Shown here piece after piece: positions 42,784 through 52,241 of a stretch of 64,000 nt of DNA. Position 1 is the stretch's first letter. Each line of letters opens with the position of its first letter. Source of the DNA: Proteiniphilum sp. UBA5384 (GTDB lineage: Bacteria; Bacteroidota; Bacteroidia; Bacteroidales; Dysgonomonadaceae). The stretch spans positions 57,139 to 121,138 of the forward strand of contig NZ_DHOS01000067.1 in assembly GCF_002410825.1 (NCBI RefSeq), in the 5' to 3' direction. Made by a program: the position numbers and the translations under genes. The notes under the pieces are model-generated. The model was given only the letters and a program-made list of their open reading frames with translations, ran no database searches and was not told the origin of the DNA.

Positions 42784-44277
42784 TCAATTAAACCATTTCC
42801 CCACCACCGGCAATGCCCGCAAAGGCAGTTCCTTTTTAACAACCACAAAGATATACACCGCGATTAACAGCGTATTGACCAGTAACCGCAACCACACGTT
42901 CGGCACATAGGTATACACCAGTGTGATTCCCGCAAAAAGAATCATGGACAAGATGAAAAAGGATCCTGCCGATTTGAGATTATAAGGAATAGGATAATTT
43001 TTTTGTCCCAAGAAATAGGAAGCCAGCATCATGACCAGGCTGGCTATAAGCAATGCCCATGCGCAAGCCATATAACCGAACCGGGGAACAAAAAGGATAT
43101 TGATCGCTATAGTAATCACAAAACCAATGATAGATATATATGCCCCCCACCGGGTCTGGTCCGTAAGCTTATACCACAACGAGAGATTAAAATAAACACC
43201 CGAGAATAGATCTGCCAAAAGAACAATAGGCACTATCTTTAATCCCTCATAATAGCCTTCGGGGATCAATTTCTTGATTATATCGATATAACCGGTTGTC
43301 ACTAAAAAGATCAGTAGCCCAAAAATAATAAAATACTTGGTCGCATCACTGAATGACTGACGATCATCAGCAGCACCTTTGTTCTTCGCGAAGATGAAGG
43401 GTTCAAAGGCATAACGAAAAGCCTGGGTAAACATCACCATGATCACTGCGATCTTAATATTTTGCGTATAAATACCCAATTCGGTAAATGCCACAGCTTT
43501 ATCCGGATAGATCCAGGGAAAAACAATTTGAGCCACAGTCTGGTTCAATATGCCCGCTATGCCCAATATAAGCATGGGAAACGAATATCTTAGTATCTGG
43601 CGTAATAATACACGATCAAATGTGAACTTGATTTTCAGTTCAGGCGATACCATCAGAAATTGAATAACCGATGCGGTGAGGTTAGAAATCAGTATATAAT
43701 CTACCCCATGGTTAATATCGAACCAGGAAAAGATATCAGGAAACAGTGTTTGCAGCCAAGGACAAGCCAGAAAGAAAAAGAGGTTGAATATAATAGTCAA
43801 CACCACATTAGCTATCTTGATCGCTGCAAAACGAATAGGCCGTTTTTTGAAGCGTAGATTTGCGAAAGGGATAGCACCCAACACGTCGAAACAGAGAATA
43901 ATTACCAACATTAACAGGTAATGTGGTTTCATGGCTACACCACCCAGTACAAAAGCGGCCGGTTCTAATAATAAAAGTGCCGCCACAAAGAAAAGCAACG
44001 TAGTGGAAGCAATACTGATGAAAGTGGTGGTGAAAACTCTTTCGGGATTCTCCTCTTTATTGGCATAACGGAAGAAACCGGTCTCCATACCATAAGTGAG
44101 TATCACCTGCAAAAGTGCTACCCAGGCGTAAAAATTACCTAACACACCGATATCAGAAATCTTCGGCAGTGCAAAAGCCCAATAGAGCGATAAAAACCAG
44201 CTAAGGAGTCTGGGCAGGACACTTCCCACTCCGTAGAAGAAAGTCTCCTTTGCCAATGATTTCATTCCTCCTGCCAT
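42784..44277 (-). CDS. Wzx/MATE-like polysaccharide flippase
   Basis: A 497-residue membrane protein with about 14 hydrophobic segments, of the oligosaccharide flippase group (start SLAKETFFYGVGSVLPRLLS, then YGMETGFFRYANKEE, C-terminal polysaccharide-biosynthesis region). It should move a lipid-linked sugar unit across the inner membrane. There are no glycosyltransferase genes beside it, so the substrate is open; in Bacteroidota lone copies near core genes may serve lipid II or O-glycan export. Confidence 0.85.
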   Translation of the reverse strand: MAGGMKSLAKETFFYGVGSVLPRLLSWFLSLYWAFALPKISDIGVLGNFYAWVALLQVILTYGMETGFFRYANKEENPERVFTTTFISIASTTLLFFVAALLLLEPAAFVLGGVAMKPHYLLMLVIILCFDVLGAIPFANLRFKKRPIRFAAIKIANVVLTIIFNLFFFLACPWLQTLFPDIFSWFDINHGVDYILISNLTASVIQFLMVSPELKIKFTFDRVLLRQILRYSFPMLILGIAGILNQTVAQIVFPWIYPDKAVAFTELGIYTQNIKIAVIMVMFTQAFRYAFEPFIFAKNKGAADDRQSFSDATKYFIIFGLLIFLVTTGYIDIIKKLIPEGYYEGLKIVPIVLLADLFSGVYFNLSLWYKLTDQTRWGAYISIIGFVITIAINILFVPRFGYMACAWALLIASLVMMLASYFLGQKNYPIPYNLKSAGSFFILSMILFAGITLVYTYVPNVWLRLLVNTLLIAVYIFVVVKKELPLRALPVVGKWFN

Positions 44278-44355
44278 ATTATCTCTATAATTTTTGAAGA
44301 TTGTTGTAAAATAGTGAAAAACTAAAAACCGGAACCAAGACTACTTTGGATTTAA

Positions 44356-44390
44356 TAATTGGTAATTGGTAATTAGTAATTAGTAATTGA
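44356..44390. repeat. Five 7-bp tandem repeats
   Basis: Units TAATTGG, TAATTGG, TAATTAG, TAATTAG, TAATTGA in the gap between the flippase and glyQS. Short AT-rich repeats such as this can vary in number between strains. Confidence 0.85.
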
Positions 44391-44546
44391 CTGATAAACT
44401 CTCTTTCCCTCATAACGATGGCAAAGGTACTATTTTTCTTTGTAGCATCCGGCTCTAAGCGCACCATTATTTATCTTTAAGAAGAATGATAGCAAAAATA
44501 TGAAAAAAAAAAGCTTACTTTGCAGGTCGAAATTGAATTTATATTT

Positions 44547-46091
44547 ATGGCACAGGACGACGTTTTTAAGAAACTGGTATCGCATTGTAAAGAATACGGG
44601 TTCGTATTTCAGTCGAGTGAGATTTATGATGGGTTAAGCGCCGTATATGATTACGGGCAGACGGGTGTGGAACTCAAGAACAACCTCAAGAAATACTGGT
44701 GGGACAGCATGGTGCTGCTGCACGAAAATGTGGTGGGGATCGATTCTGCCATTTTCATGCATCCTACCATCTGGAAAGCATCGGGACATGTGGATGCTTT
44801 CAATGATCCGCTCATCGACAACAAAGACAGTAAAAAACGGTATCGTGCCGACGTGCTGATAGAAGACCACTTGGCCAAATTCGATGAAAAAATAGAAAAA
44901 GAGGTACAGAAAGCGGCGAAACGGTTCGGCGAACAGTTCGACGAAGCGATGTTCCGCGAGACCAATCCACGTATATTGGAAAACCGGCAGAAACGGGACG
45001 AAATCCATACCCGTTTCGCCAAAGCGCTAAACGACAATAATCTGGAAGAGCTTCGACAGATCATCATCGATTGCGAGATCGTGTGCCCCATCAGCGGCAC
45101 GTGCAACTGGACGGAAGTGCGCCAGTTCAACCTGATGTTTTCCACCGAGATGGGCTCTACCGCCGACGGAGCAATGAAGGTCTACCTTCGTCCCGAAACG
45201 GCACAGGGCATCTTCGTGAACTTCCTGAATGTGCAAAAAACGGGACGTATGAAGATACCGTTTGGTATCGCTCAAATAGGGAAAGCGTTTCGCAACGAAA
45301 TCGTGGCCCGTCAGTTCATCTTCCGCATGCGCGAATTCGAACAGATGGAGATGCAATTCTTTGTGGCTCCCGGTGAAGAATTAAAATGGTTTGAGCATTG
45401 GAAACAGCTTCGCATGAAATGGCACCAGGCGTTGGGATTCGGTGCGGACAAATACCGGTTCCACGACCATGACAAGCTGGCACACTATGCCAATGCCGCC
45501 ACCGACATAGAGTTTGAGATGCCGTTCGGCTTTAAGGAGGTGGAGGGAATTCACTCCCGCACCGATTTCGACCTGAGCCAACACGAAAAATATTCCGGTA
45601 AAAAGATACAATACTTCGACCCGGAACAGGGAAAATCGTATGTGCCCTATGTAGTGGAAACTTCCATCGGGGTAGACAGGATGTTTCTTTCAATCATTGC
45701 CGGCTCTTATCACGAAGAAACACTGGAAGGTGGAGAAATCCGTGTGTTGCTGAAGCTTCCCCCAGCTCTTGCACCGGTTAAACTGGCCATACTTCCACTG
45801 GTAAAAAAGGATGGTCTGGCTGAAAAAGCACGTGAAGTGATGGATAACCTCAAATTCAGCTTCGCTTGTCAATACGACGAAAAAGACAGTATCGGCAAGC
45901 GCTACCGCCGCCAGGATGCCATCGGCACTCCTTTCTGCGCCACTATCGACCACCAGACGCTCGAAGATAACACGGTAACCATCCGTTATCGTGATACAAT
46001 GGAGCAGGAAAGAATCTCTATTGATTCGCTTCAGCGTATTATCGTCGAAAAAACCGATATGAGATATTTGTTGAAACAACTGTCAGTATAA
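44547..46091 (+). CDS. glyQS: Glycyl-tRNA synthetase (homodimeric, class II)
   Basis: Charges tRNA-Gly with glycine. About 514 residues, the single-chain form. Motifs: DGLSAVYDYGQTGVELKNNL near the start, the class II motif 2 region AQIGKAFRNEIVARQFIFRMREFEQMEM-like segment near 245, and motif 3 ETSIGVDRMFLSI near 385, then an anticodon-binding domain. I place the start at ATG 44547 (MAQDDVFKKL); the frame also has a TTG at 44520 that adds nine unlikely residues. FKBP gene follows after 11 bases, so they may be one transcript. Confidence 0.96.
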   Translation: MAQDDVFKKLVSHCKEYGFVFQSSEIYDGLSAVYDYGQTGVELKNNLKKYWWDSMVLLHENVVGIDSAIFMHPTIWKASGHVDAFNDPLIDNKDSKKRYRADVLIEDHLAKFDEKIEKEVQKAAKRFGEQFDEAMFRETNPRILENRQKRDEIHTRFAKALNDNNLEELRQIIIDCEIVCPISGTCNWTEVRQFNLMFSTEMGSTADGAMKVYLRPETAQGIFVNFLNVQKTGRMKIPFGIAQIGKAFRNEIVARQFIFRMREFEQMEMQFFVAPGEELKWFEHWKQLRMKWHQALGFGADKYRFHDHDKLAHYANAATDIEFEMPFGFKEVEGIHSRTDFDLSQHEKYSGKKIQYFDPEQGKSYVPYVVETSIGVDRMFLSIIAGSYHEETLEGGEIRVLLKLPPALAPVKLAILPLVKKDGLAEKAREVMDNLKFSFACQYDEKDSIGKRYRRQDAIGTPFCATIDHQTLEDNTVTIRYRDTMEQERISIDSLQRIIVEKTDMRYLLKQLSV

Positions 46092-46102
46092 AAATTACAA
46101 CA

Positions 46103-46651
46103 ATGAAGAAACTACTATCACTGATTTTCAGCTTCTGTGCAATTATCCTTTTTGCCGCTTGCGACGACAAGACCGAGACGTTCGATGATCAATGGAAATT
46201 GGCTAACGAAACACAATTTGCCAATATTATCGCCTCCACGGTACAAGGCTATAAAAGAATTGACTCTCAATCGAAGAATGGCTATATCATGTATAAAGAG
46301 ATTAAATCCGGAAATGGGGAAACACCTTACTTTACCGACAAAGTGAAAGTGCTTTATACCGGCTGGTTTAAATATGATTGGACCAAAGATGATACTTACA
46401 CTGACAATCGGGGACAAACTATCTATAACAAAAAAATCTTTAGTGCAACAAATAGTAACGTTCCATATACGTTAGGAGTAAATAGTTTTATAGATGGATT
46501 TACCACTGCACTGCAACATATGCAGGAGGGCGATAAATGGGAAATATGGATACCTTGGAATTTAGGTTATGGCGCTTCTGAAAACACATCGGGAAACATT
46601 CCGGCATACACCACTCTGGTTTTTGAAATTGAACTGGTCGGCATTATATAA
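46103..46651 (+). CDS. FKBP-type peptidyl-prolyl isomerase lipoprotein
   Basis: A 182-residue lipoprotein (IILFAACDDK, Cys near 20) with an FKBP domain: KVKVLYTGWF, then VNSFIDGFTTALQHMQEGDK and WIPWNLGYGA. FKBPs speed proline isomerisation during folding. Being lipid-anchored, it should act on periplasmic or outer-membrane proteins. There is an insert between the first strand pair (KYDWTKDDTYTDNRGQTIYN). It follows glyQS closely on the plus strand. Confidence 0.9.
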   Translation: MKKLLSLIFSFCAIILFAACDDKTETFDDQWKLANETQFANIIASTVQGYKRIDSQSKNGYIMYKEIKSGNGETPYFTDKVKVLYTGWFKYDWTKDDTYTDNRGQTIYNKKIFSATNSNVPYTLGVNSFIDGFTTALQHMQEGDKWEIWIPWNLGYGASENTSGNIPAYTTLVFEIELVGII

Positions 46652-46703
46652 TAACTTGCTATACAGAGAGCGCCGTTTTTTGTGAAATTATTGTTGTCAC
46701 ACA

Positions 46704-48437
46704 CTATACACTTTGCATTTCTTTCATAGTCTTGTATATCCCGTTGGATTTCGTCAGTAGTTCCTGAGCTGTCCCCTGTTCAATAATCCGTCCATCCTTC
46801 AGCACGACGATCTTATCGGCATTGGCCACGGTACGCATGCGGTGGGCGATGATCAATACCGTACGATTCCTGACGAGTTCCGAGATAGCGGCCTGTATCC
46901 TGGTTTCATTTTCGGCATCCACCGAAGCAGTAGCTTCATCCAGCAACACGATAGGCGCATCTTTCAGCAGTGCGCGGGCAATGGAGATCCGTTGACGCTC
47001 ACCCCCCGAAAGCCTGCTGCCATTCTCACCGATAATGGTGCGGTATCCATCCGGAAGATCGTGTACAAAGTCATCGCACAGGGCAGCATGCGCCGCACAT
47101 AATACCTCACCGTCACTCGCGTCTTTCTTCCCGATGCGGATATTGTCCATTACCGTACCGTTAAAGAGCACCACATCCTGAAAAACAATCGAATAATTTT
47201 CCAGCAGAGCTTCGGGATCAATGGTGGTGATGTCCGTGCCACCCAAGGTGACAGAGCCGCTGTTTACATCCCAGAAACGGGCAGCCAGTTTGGCCACTGT
47301 GCTTTTACCTCCGCCGGAAGGACCGATCAATGCGGTGACTTCACCCTGGCGGGCCTCAAACGACACATCCTGTAAAACATCTTCTTCATCGTCCTTATAC
47401 GAAAAACCGACATGGTCGAAACGGATGGTATAATCGTCCACCTGATAATCGGCGGCTCCGGTTTGTACGGGAAGGTCCATAATTTCATTCATCCGCTTGA
47501 TACGAATATCAAGGAAGAACAGCACCGCTCCATGTTCCAATGCATTCAGCAGCGGGTTGAAAATCACCGAAGAGAGAATCAGGAAGAAGAGGTAAGTCAG
47601 GAAATCAACTTTTCCGGCGATCAGCAGGGTCGTACCGACCAATATCAGCGTGGGGATACCCAACTTGATAAGGGCATGTACGGTGTTGATGATTACCCCG
47701 ACCAGCAATTCACCTTTGATTTGCCCCTTTTCAAACCGTTCCTGCTCGACCGACAATTCACGAAGATATGTTTCTTCCTGTCCATAAGACTTGATCTCCT
47801 GTACCTGCTGTATCCCTTCCTGGATCTTTTCGGTCACCGCGCGTTTCTGCCGGTAACTCGCCCGATGTTCTTTCGTTTGCATCTTCTTGGTGATCCATAG
47901 TATCGCCAGGGCTACGGGAACTACCCAGAAGACGGCAAGCGCCAGTTGCCAATTCATAAAGCCAAGTCCCACCATCGCCAACAGCAACGTGATAAACGAC
48001 CCCACCAACTGCGGGATGGCATGAGAAAAGGTATGTTCCAGGTCGGCAGCGTCCTGCATGATCGTAGAAGTAAGGTCGGAGAGGTTTTTCTCCCCGAAGA
48101 AAGAAAGCGGCAGTTTACGCAGTTTTTCGGCAAGCGATATGCGGCGCACGGCACTCTCGTTATAAACACTCACATACGTGTTGTTATATTGAAAAACAGC
48201 AATGACATAAATGATGGCGATGGCCACCACGCTGAAAGCAATGTAGGGCCATATAGAAGAGGAGGCTGCCTCCTGCCCGTTCAAATAGGGCGACAAGAAG
48301 TGCTGCAGGAAAAGATACACCAGCATTACCGGCAACATGAATGAAATGTTCTGCAACGTGGTCCACACCACTCCCTTGATAAAATCACGCGCCCCCTGTT
48401 CGCTCATGGCAAACCGTTTCTGTATATATTTAAGCAT
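46704..48437 (-). CDS. ABC half-transporter (membrane plus ATPase), second of a pair
   Basis: A 577-residue half-transporter with an N-terminal six-helix membrane domain and a C-terminal ATPase: Walker A LIGPSGGGKSTVAKLAARF, signature LSGGERQRISIARALL, Walker B APIVLLDEATASVD. The start at 48437 overlaps the stop of the upstream half-transporter by 8 bases (ATGCTTAA), so the pair is co-translated and very likely a heterodimer. The layout is that of IrtAB/YbtPQ, which import iron-siderophores despite the exporter fold. The promoter in front of the pair matches that of the heme operon. Both make an iron- or heme-related role likely. A start at 48548 is disfavoured, as it lies deep in the upstream gene. 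Confidence 0.9.
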   Translation of the reverse strand: MLKYIQKRFAMSEQGARDFIKGVVWTTLQNISFMLPVMLVYLFLQHFLSPYLNGQEAASSSIWPYIAFSVVAIAIIYVIAVFQYNNTYVSVYNESAVRRISLAEKLRKLPLSFFGEKNLSDLTSTIMQDAADLEHTFSHAIPQLVGSFITLLLAMVGLGFMNWQLALAVFWVVPVALAILWITKKMQTKEHRASYRQKRAVTEKIQEGIQQVQEIKSYGQEETYLRELSVEQERFEKGQIKGELLVGVIINTVHALIKLGIPTLILVGTTLLIAGKVDFLTYLFFLILSSVIFNPLLNALEHGAVLFFLDIRIKRMNEIMDLPVQTGAADYQVDDYTIRFDHVGFSYKDDEEDVLQDVSFEARQGEVTALIGPSGGGKSTVAKLAARFWDVNSGSVTLGGTDITTIDPEALLENYSIVFQDVVLFNGTVMDNIRIGKKDASDGEVLCAAHAALCDDFVHDLPDGYRTIIGENGSRLSGGERQRISIARALLKDAPIVLLDEATASVDAENETRIQAAISELVRNRTVLIIAHRMRTVANADKIVVLKDGRIIEQGTAQELLTKSNGIYKTMKEMQSV

Positions 48438-50235
48438 GCTTTGCCTCCTTTCTGATGTCCCATTCGACTGATTGTTGGTATTCTTTCCACATACGGCAAT
48501 AAAGCCCCTCCTTTTGCAGTAATTGCGCATGCGTTCCCTGTTCGGCAATGCGTCCTTCCTCCATCACCACGATATTATCGGCATCGGTGACCGAGGTGAG
48601 GCGGTGGGCAATCATCACCACCGTCTTGCCTTGCATCAGCCGCGCCAAGGCCAGTTGAATCTCCCGTTCATTTTCGGGATCGGCAAAAGCGGTCGCTTCA
48701 TCGAGAAGGATAATAGGCGCATCCTTCAGGAAAGCCCTTGCCAGGGCAATACGCTGCTGTTCACCGCCTGAAAGGTAAATCCCTTCCGTCCCGATCTTTG
48801 TGTCGAGCCCATGCGGCAATTTATCGATGATTTCCCGGCATTGTGCCAGGTCGATAGCCCGGTCGACATCGGCCTGTGCCGCACCGGGATTGCCATAGAG
48901 AATATTCTCACGGACGGTGGTTTTGAAGAGTTCGGTATTTTGAAAAACAAACGATATATGCTTCATTAGCGCTGAAGGATAGATCCGTTTTACATTGACG
49001 CCCCCGATCGATACCACGCCATTTCCGGTATCCCAGAAACGGGCGGCAAGCCGTGCCAGGGTCGTCTTTCCGCTTCCGGAAGCACCTACCAATGCGACAG
49101 TCTTCCCTTGTGGAATGGTCAGGTCGATATGGGAGAGCGCATCTTTCACTGCCCCCTCGTAACGGAAAGAGACGTCGTTGAAACGGATATCGTATCTGGA
49201 AGGCATTGGGGTCGGCGGTTGCAAGGTCACAAGCTGCTGTTTTTCATCGGTCAGCGCTTCGATCCTCTTCACGGCTTCACCCGCCTGGCGATACCCATCG
49301 AGCACGTACATCAACTTCATGATACATTGCCCGAAGAAAGGGGTGACCAACACATAAAATATCAAGTTCAGGGTGACCTCTTGCCAGTTACCACCGACAC
49401 CTACCAGGATAATTGCCACGGGAACGAGCAGGAAGGCAAAACCGTTGATGGCCACGGTATAGATCGACATCGATCTCCTCATGGATGCAGCGTATTCCTT
49501 CACCCACTTGTTATAATCCATGATACTGTCATAAAACCGCTTGAACGAATAGACCGTTTGCTGGAATACCTTTACCACAGGGACTCCGCGCACGTACTCC
49601 ACCGCTTCGGTATTCATCGCTTCGAGCGAGGTCATATACTGCCCCATGGTGGCGGCATAATTCTTCCCCATCATCATATAAAACTGGGCAAAGGCAATCA
49701 CCAGTGGAACCAGGCAGGCAAATCCCAGCCGCCAATCGAAAACGAACATCAATACAAGGGTGGCGACAAACACGGCGAGGCCTCCGGCCAGGTCCGGCAA
49801 TTGATGTGCGACAAATGTATGCACAATGCCGGCGTTGTCATCGATCACTTTACGCATCTTTCCGCTGCTGTTCTTTGTAAAAAAGCCCAGCGGCATACGC
49901 ACCGCTTTCTCCATGGCCGAATAGCGCAGGTTCCGTTCGAGGCGGAAGGCGGCCAGATGCGACAACATCAACGCGGTAAAATAAAACAGGATGAAGAGAA
50001 TGGAAAAACCGAAAGCCCACCAGGCGTACCGGACAATTTCATTGCCCGAGGCAGCGGTTCCTTCCGTGAATAACAGGCGGATAATCAGCCATACGCATAC
50101 GAACGGCAATATCCCTACCAGGTTTCCCAAAACCGAGAGCGTAATGGAAAAAGGCATCAAAATTCCTTTCTTTCCCATATAGCCCCTTAATAAATTGAAT
50201 ATGGAGGTTTGATTCTGAGATTTCATCTTGTACAT
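48430..50235 (-). CDS. ABC half-transporter (membrane plus ATPase), first of a pair
   Basis: A 601-residue half-transporter: membrane domain (about 25-325) then ATPase with Walker A LVGASGSGKTTLARLAARF, signature LSGGEQQRIALARAFL, Walker B APIILLDEATAFADPEN. It is paired with the next gene by an 8-base overlap. The promoter copy B lies at 50246-50325; with transcription starting near 50240, the leader is only a few bases, so the ATG at 50226 (MKSQNQT) may be the true start rather than 50235. See the partner gene for the likely role in iron or heme uptake. Confidence 0.9.
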   Translation of the reverse strand: MYKMKSQNQTSIFNLLRGYMGKKGILMPFSITLSVLGNLVGILPFVCVWLIIRLLFTEGTAASGNEIVRYAWWAFGFSILFILFYFTALMLSHLAAFRLERNLRYSAMEKAVRMPLGFFTKNSSGKMRKVIDDNAGIVHTFVAHQLPDLAGGLAVFVATLVLMFVFDWRLGFACLVPLVIAFAQFYMMMGKNYAATMGQYMTSLEAMNTEAVEYVRGVPVVKVFQQTVYSFKRFYDSIMDYNKWVKEYAASMRRSMSIYTVAINGFAFLLVPVAIILVGVGGNWQEVTLNLIFYVLVTPFFGQCIMKLMYVLDGYRQAGEAVKRIEALTDEKQQLVTLQPPTPMPSRYDIRFNDVSFRYEGAVKDALSHIDLTIPQGKTVALVGASGSGKTTLARLAARFWDTGNGVVSIGGVNVKRIYPSALMKHISFVFQNTELFKTTVRENILYGNPGAAQADVDRAIDLAQCREIIDKLPHGLDTKIGTEGIYLSGGEQQRIALARAFLKDAPIILLDEATAFADPENEREIQLALARLMQGKTVVMIAHRLTSVTDADNIVVMEEGRIAEQGTHAQLLQKEGLYCRMWKEYQQSVEWDIRKEAKHA

Positions 50236-50245
50236 GCATTTTTTA

Positions 50246-50325
50246 CAAAATTACTGCCTCAGCACAATGATTTCAATCCCTTAAAATTGGGATTTTTTTC
50301 TCGAAATGCCCCTATTTATAGGGAT
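50246..50325 (-). promoter_or_regulatory. Conserved 80-bp promoter module, copy B (ABC pair)
   Basis: On the minus strand: ATCCCT (50320-50325), 20 bases, seven A, TCCC, 8 bases, GGGATTG (50274-50280), N20, then TAATTTTG (50246-50253). Spacing is exactly that of copies A and C. The distal half-site lies in the last 10 bases of the dacB coding region, so the module is a real internal feature rather than a chance intergenic sequence. Confidence 0.82.
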
Positions 50326-51761
50326 GTTTCAGTCAAAAACTGCTCGATAGCACTCCTGACCTGGGGACGTGTACCATTGAACTTGTTCACCATCACGGCA
50401 AACGCATATTTTTTATTTCCATCGAGCAGGTAACCCGCAAAACACTGTACCCCTCCGATGCTGCCGCTCTTCACGAAAACTTTCCCGTTTAGTTTCGTGT
50501 TCCGGAGAAAACTACGGACTGTCCCCTCCTGCCCTGCCTTGGGCAATGATTGAAGAAAAGCATTGGAATAATCGCTTCGGTTGTACATATATACCAATAA
50601 GTCTGTCAGGAACTGCGGTGCTATTGCATTCTGTGGTGCCAGTCCGCAACCATCATACATCTGCAATGAGGAGGTGGCAATCCCTTTTCCTTTCCAAAAC
50701 TCTTCTACATATTCAATGCCGGCCTCTAACGGATCGGCGTAGATATCTCCTTTGCTGTAGCGCCCCAAGGTACGGATCAGATGTTCCGCATAATGATTAT
50801 TACTCTCCACATTTACCTCCCGGATGATCTCTTTCAAGGGAGGAGATGTCTGCGTGAAGACCACTTTTCCGGCACGATAACCTGTTTTCCTGCGTTCCGC
50901 CCTACAAACTCCCGAGAGATAGTCGTTACGTGCGGTTTCAATCTTCTCGATCCTGAAACCCGCACGGGAAAGATAGTCAGCCAGTGTTTCACCCAGCAAC
51001 ATACCCGGATCGGGAATATCGCCCTTGATACTGAATTCCGTCCTACCGCCCGGGATATTACCCCTCACCTCCCTGTCGTAAGAGAAAGGAACGCCATAAA
51101 TATATCCGTTATCCTGCCCGCTATTATTCAGTGAAAGCGAATTCCGGAAGGTAATCCCTTTGATCTCCGGTTCTGTACGAAGGATCCGCGGACAATTATT
51201 TCTATCGACCGTATTAAAAAACAACCGGTAACTATTATCGAAAACACTGATACCATAAGCCCCCGCGGCATAATAGTTTCCCATATCTATCCAAGTCCAT
51301 CCGGGTGCAATGCCGTCATACCCGAAGAGGTTATCCACCACGTAAATGGAATACTCCCTGTCTTTGGGAAGTGACTTTCCAAGGGCATCGGCACAATGGA
51401 TAAAAAAAGCATTCTTATTTTCCCCGAACGCCTCGCTTCCCAGCGTAGGATCTCCGACACCGAAAACCAAGATACGCGACGGATCATCGGCATCGAGTGC
51501 CAGTTCGGTCTTATAACGGTAATTATCTCCCAATGTCTCCAGGACTGTGGCGGTAGTGATCAATTTAAGAATGGATGCCGGAGTAAGTGATTTCCCTGCA
51601 TCGTACGAAACGATACGCTGGCCGCTTTCTAAATCAACCATGGATACTCCCAGCGAAGCGTGCTTTAGCGCCGGGTCGTTGACTAAACGCTGCAGGGCCG
51701 TCTGCGAATATGATAAAAAGGTTCCGAAAAGAAGAATAATTACAAGGCAATATTTTTTCAT
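50316..51761 (-). CDS. dacB: D-alanyl-D-alanine carboxypeptidase/endopeptidase (PBP4 family)
   Basis: Low-molecular-weight penicillin-binding protein that trims or opens peptidoglycan crosslinks. About 481 residues from the ATG at 51761 (MKKYCLVIILLFGTFLSYS signal peptide). Active-site motifs: SxxK in TPASILKLITTATVL (about 55), SxN in VNVESNNHYAEHLIRT (about 300), KSG in VFVKSGSIGGVQC (about 410). Periplasmic. It stands just upstream of the ABC pair, whose promoter reaches into its 3' end. Confidence 0.93.
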   Translation of the reverse strand: MKKYCLVIILLFGTFLSYSQTALQRLVNDPALKHASLGVSMVDLESGQRIVSYDAGKSLTPASILKLITTATVLETLGDNYRYKTELALDADDPSRILVFGVGDPTLGSEAFGENKNAFFIHCADALGKSLPKDREYSIYVVDNLFGYDGIAPGWTWIDMGNYYAAGAYGISVFDNSYRLFFNTVDRNNCPRILRTEPEIKGITFRNSLSLNNSGQDNGYIYGVPFSYDREVRGNIPGGRTEFSIKGDIPDPGMLLGETLADYLSRAGFRIEKIETARNDYLSGVCRAERRKTGYRAGKVVFTQTSPPLKEIIREVNVESNNHYAEHLIRTLGRYSKGDIYADPLEAGIEYVEEFWKGKGIATSSLQMYDGCGLAPQNAIAPQFLTDLLVYMYNRSDYSNAFLQSLPKAGQEGTVRSFLRNTKLNGKVFVKSGSIGGVQCFAGYLLDGNKKYAFAVMVNKFNGTRPQVRSAIEQFLTETSL

Positions 51762-51831
51762 CGGTTTTAAATTTATCAATCTTGTTCTTCGATAGTTAAA
51801 TAATTCGACATACTCTTATTGATATAGATGG

Positions 51832-52077
51832 CTATATGATTCCATTATCTATACAGAAATTTCTCTTTTCTACTAATGCCCAGAATAATTCGCTTTCAAT
51901 ATATTCATCGGGAATATCCTTTTTCAAAACCTCCTTCGGCTTATATATTTTTACAGGTTCTTCCATTATGGACAGGTTACTTTCGAATGAGACAATATCT
52001 GGAGATTGCTTCAATTCTTCAACGATCTGCCTTCCTTCAGGCGAAGAGATGTCTATTGTAACTTTAACTTTTTTCAT
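51832..52077 (-). CDS. Small protein of unknown function, antitoxin-like in size
   Basis: An 81-residue product (MKKVKVTIDISSPEGRQIVE to KRNFCIDNGII). The N-terminal strand-helix pattern resembles small antitoxin-type proteins, but no toxin gene lies beside it. It is short, charged and without a signal peptide. I cannot name it; it could be an orphan antitoxin or a scrap. Flanked by dacB on one side. Confidence 0.5.
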   Translation of the reverse strand: MKKVKVTIDISSPEGRQIVEELKQSPDIVSFESNLSIMEEPVKIYKPKEVLKKDIPDEYIESELFWALVEKRNFCIDNGII

Positions 52078-52181
52078 AGTCACTCCATTTATATTGATGA
52101 GTCAAATATATAAATAAATCACGACTAAAGTCACAATTTTCATTACACATTTTCAATTTACCGCTCATGCCGGGCGGCCAA

Positions 52182-52213
52182 TAAAAAAAGATGACTCCTT
52201 TGGGGAGCCATCC
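52182..52213 (-). terminator. Intrinsic terminator after the outer-membrane barrel gene
   Basis: GATGACTCC and GGAGCCATC pair with one mismatch around a short loop. On the minus strand the stem is followed by CTTTTTTTATTGG, a good T tract. It starts 29 bases after the stop of the barrel gene. Confidence 0.85.
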
Positions 52214-52241
52214 GCTTATATAATCTGTTTTCTGCTTATGA

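Noticed and set aside
44356..44390. Possible CRISPR-like array from repeated heptamers
   Set aside because: Units are 7 bp without spacers and there are no cas genes; it is a simple tandem repeat. No CRISPR array was seen anywhere in the window.
49108..50073. A 321-codon open frame on the plus strand inside the first ABC half-transporter
   Set aside because: It is the reverse frame of a gene with intact Walker and signature motifs, and its His/Gln-rich product looks like reversed transporter codons.
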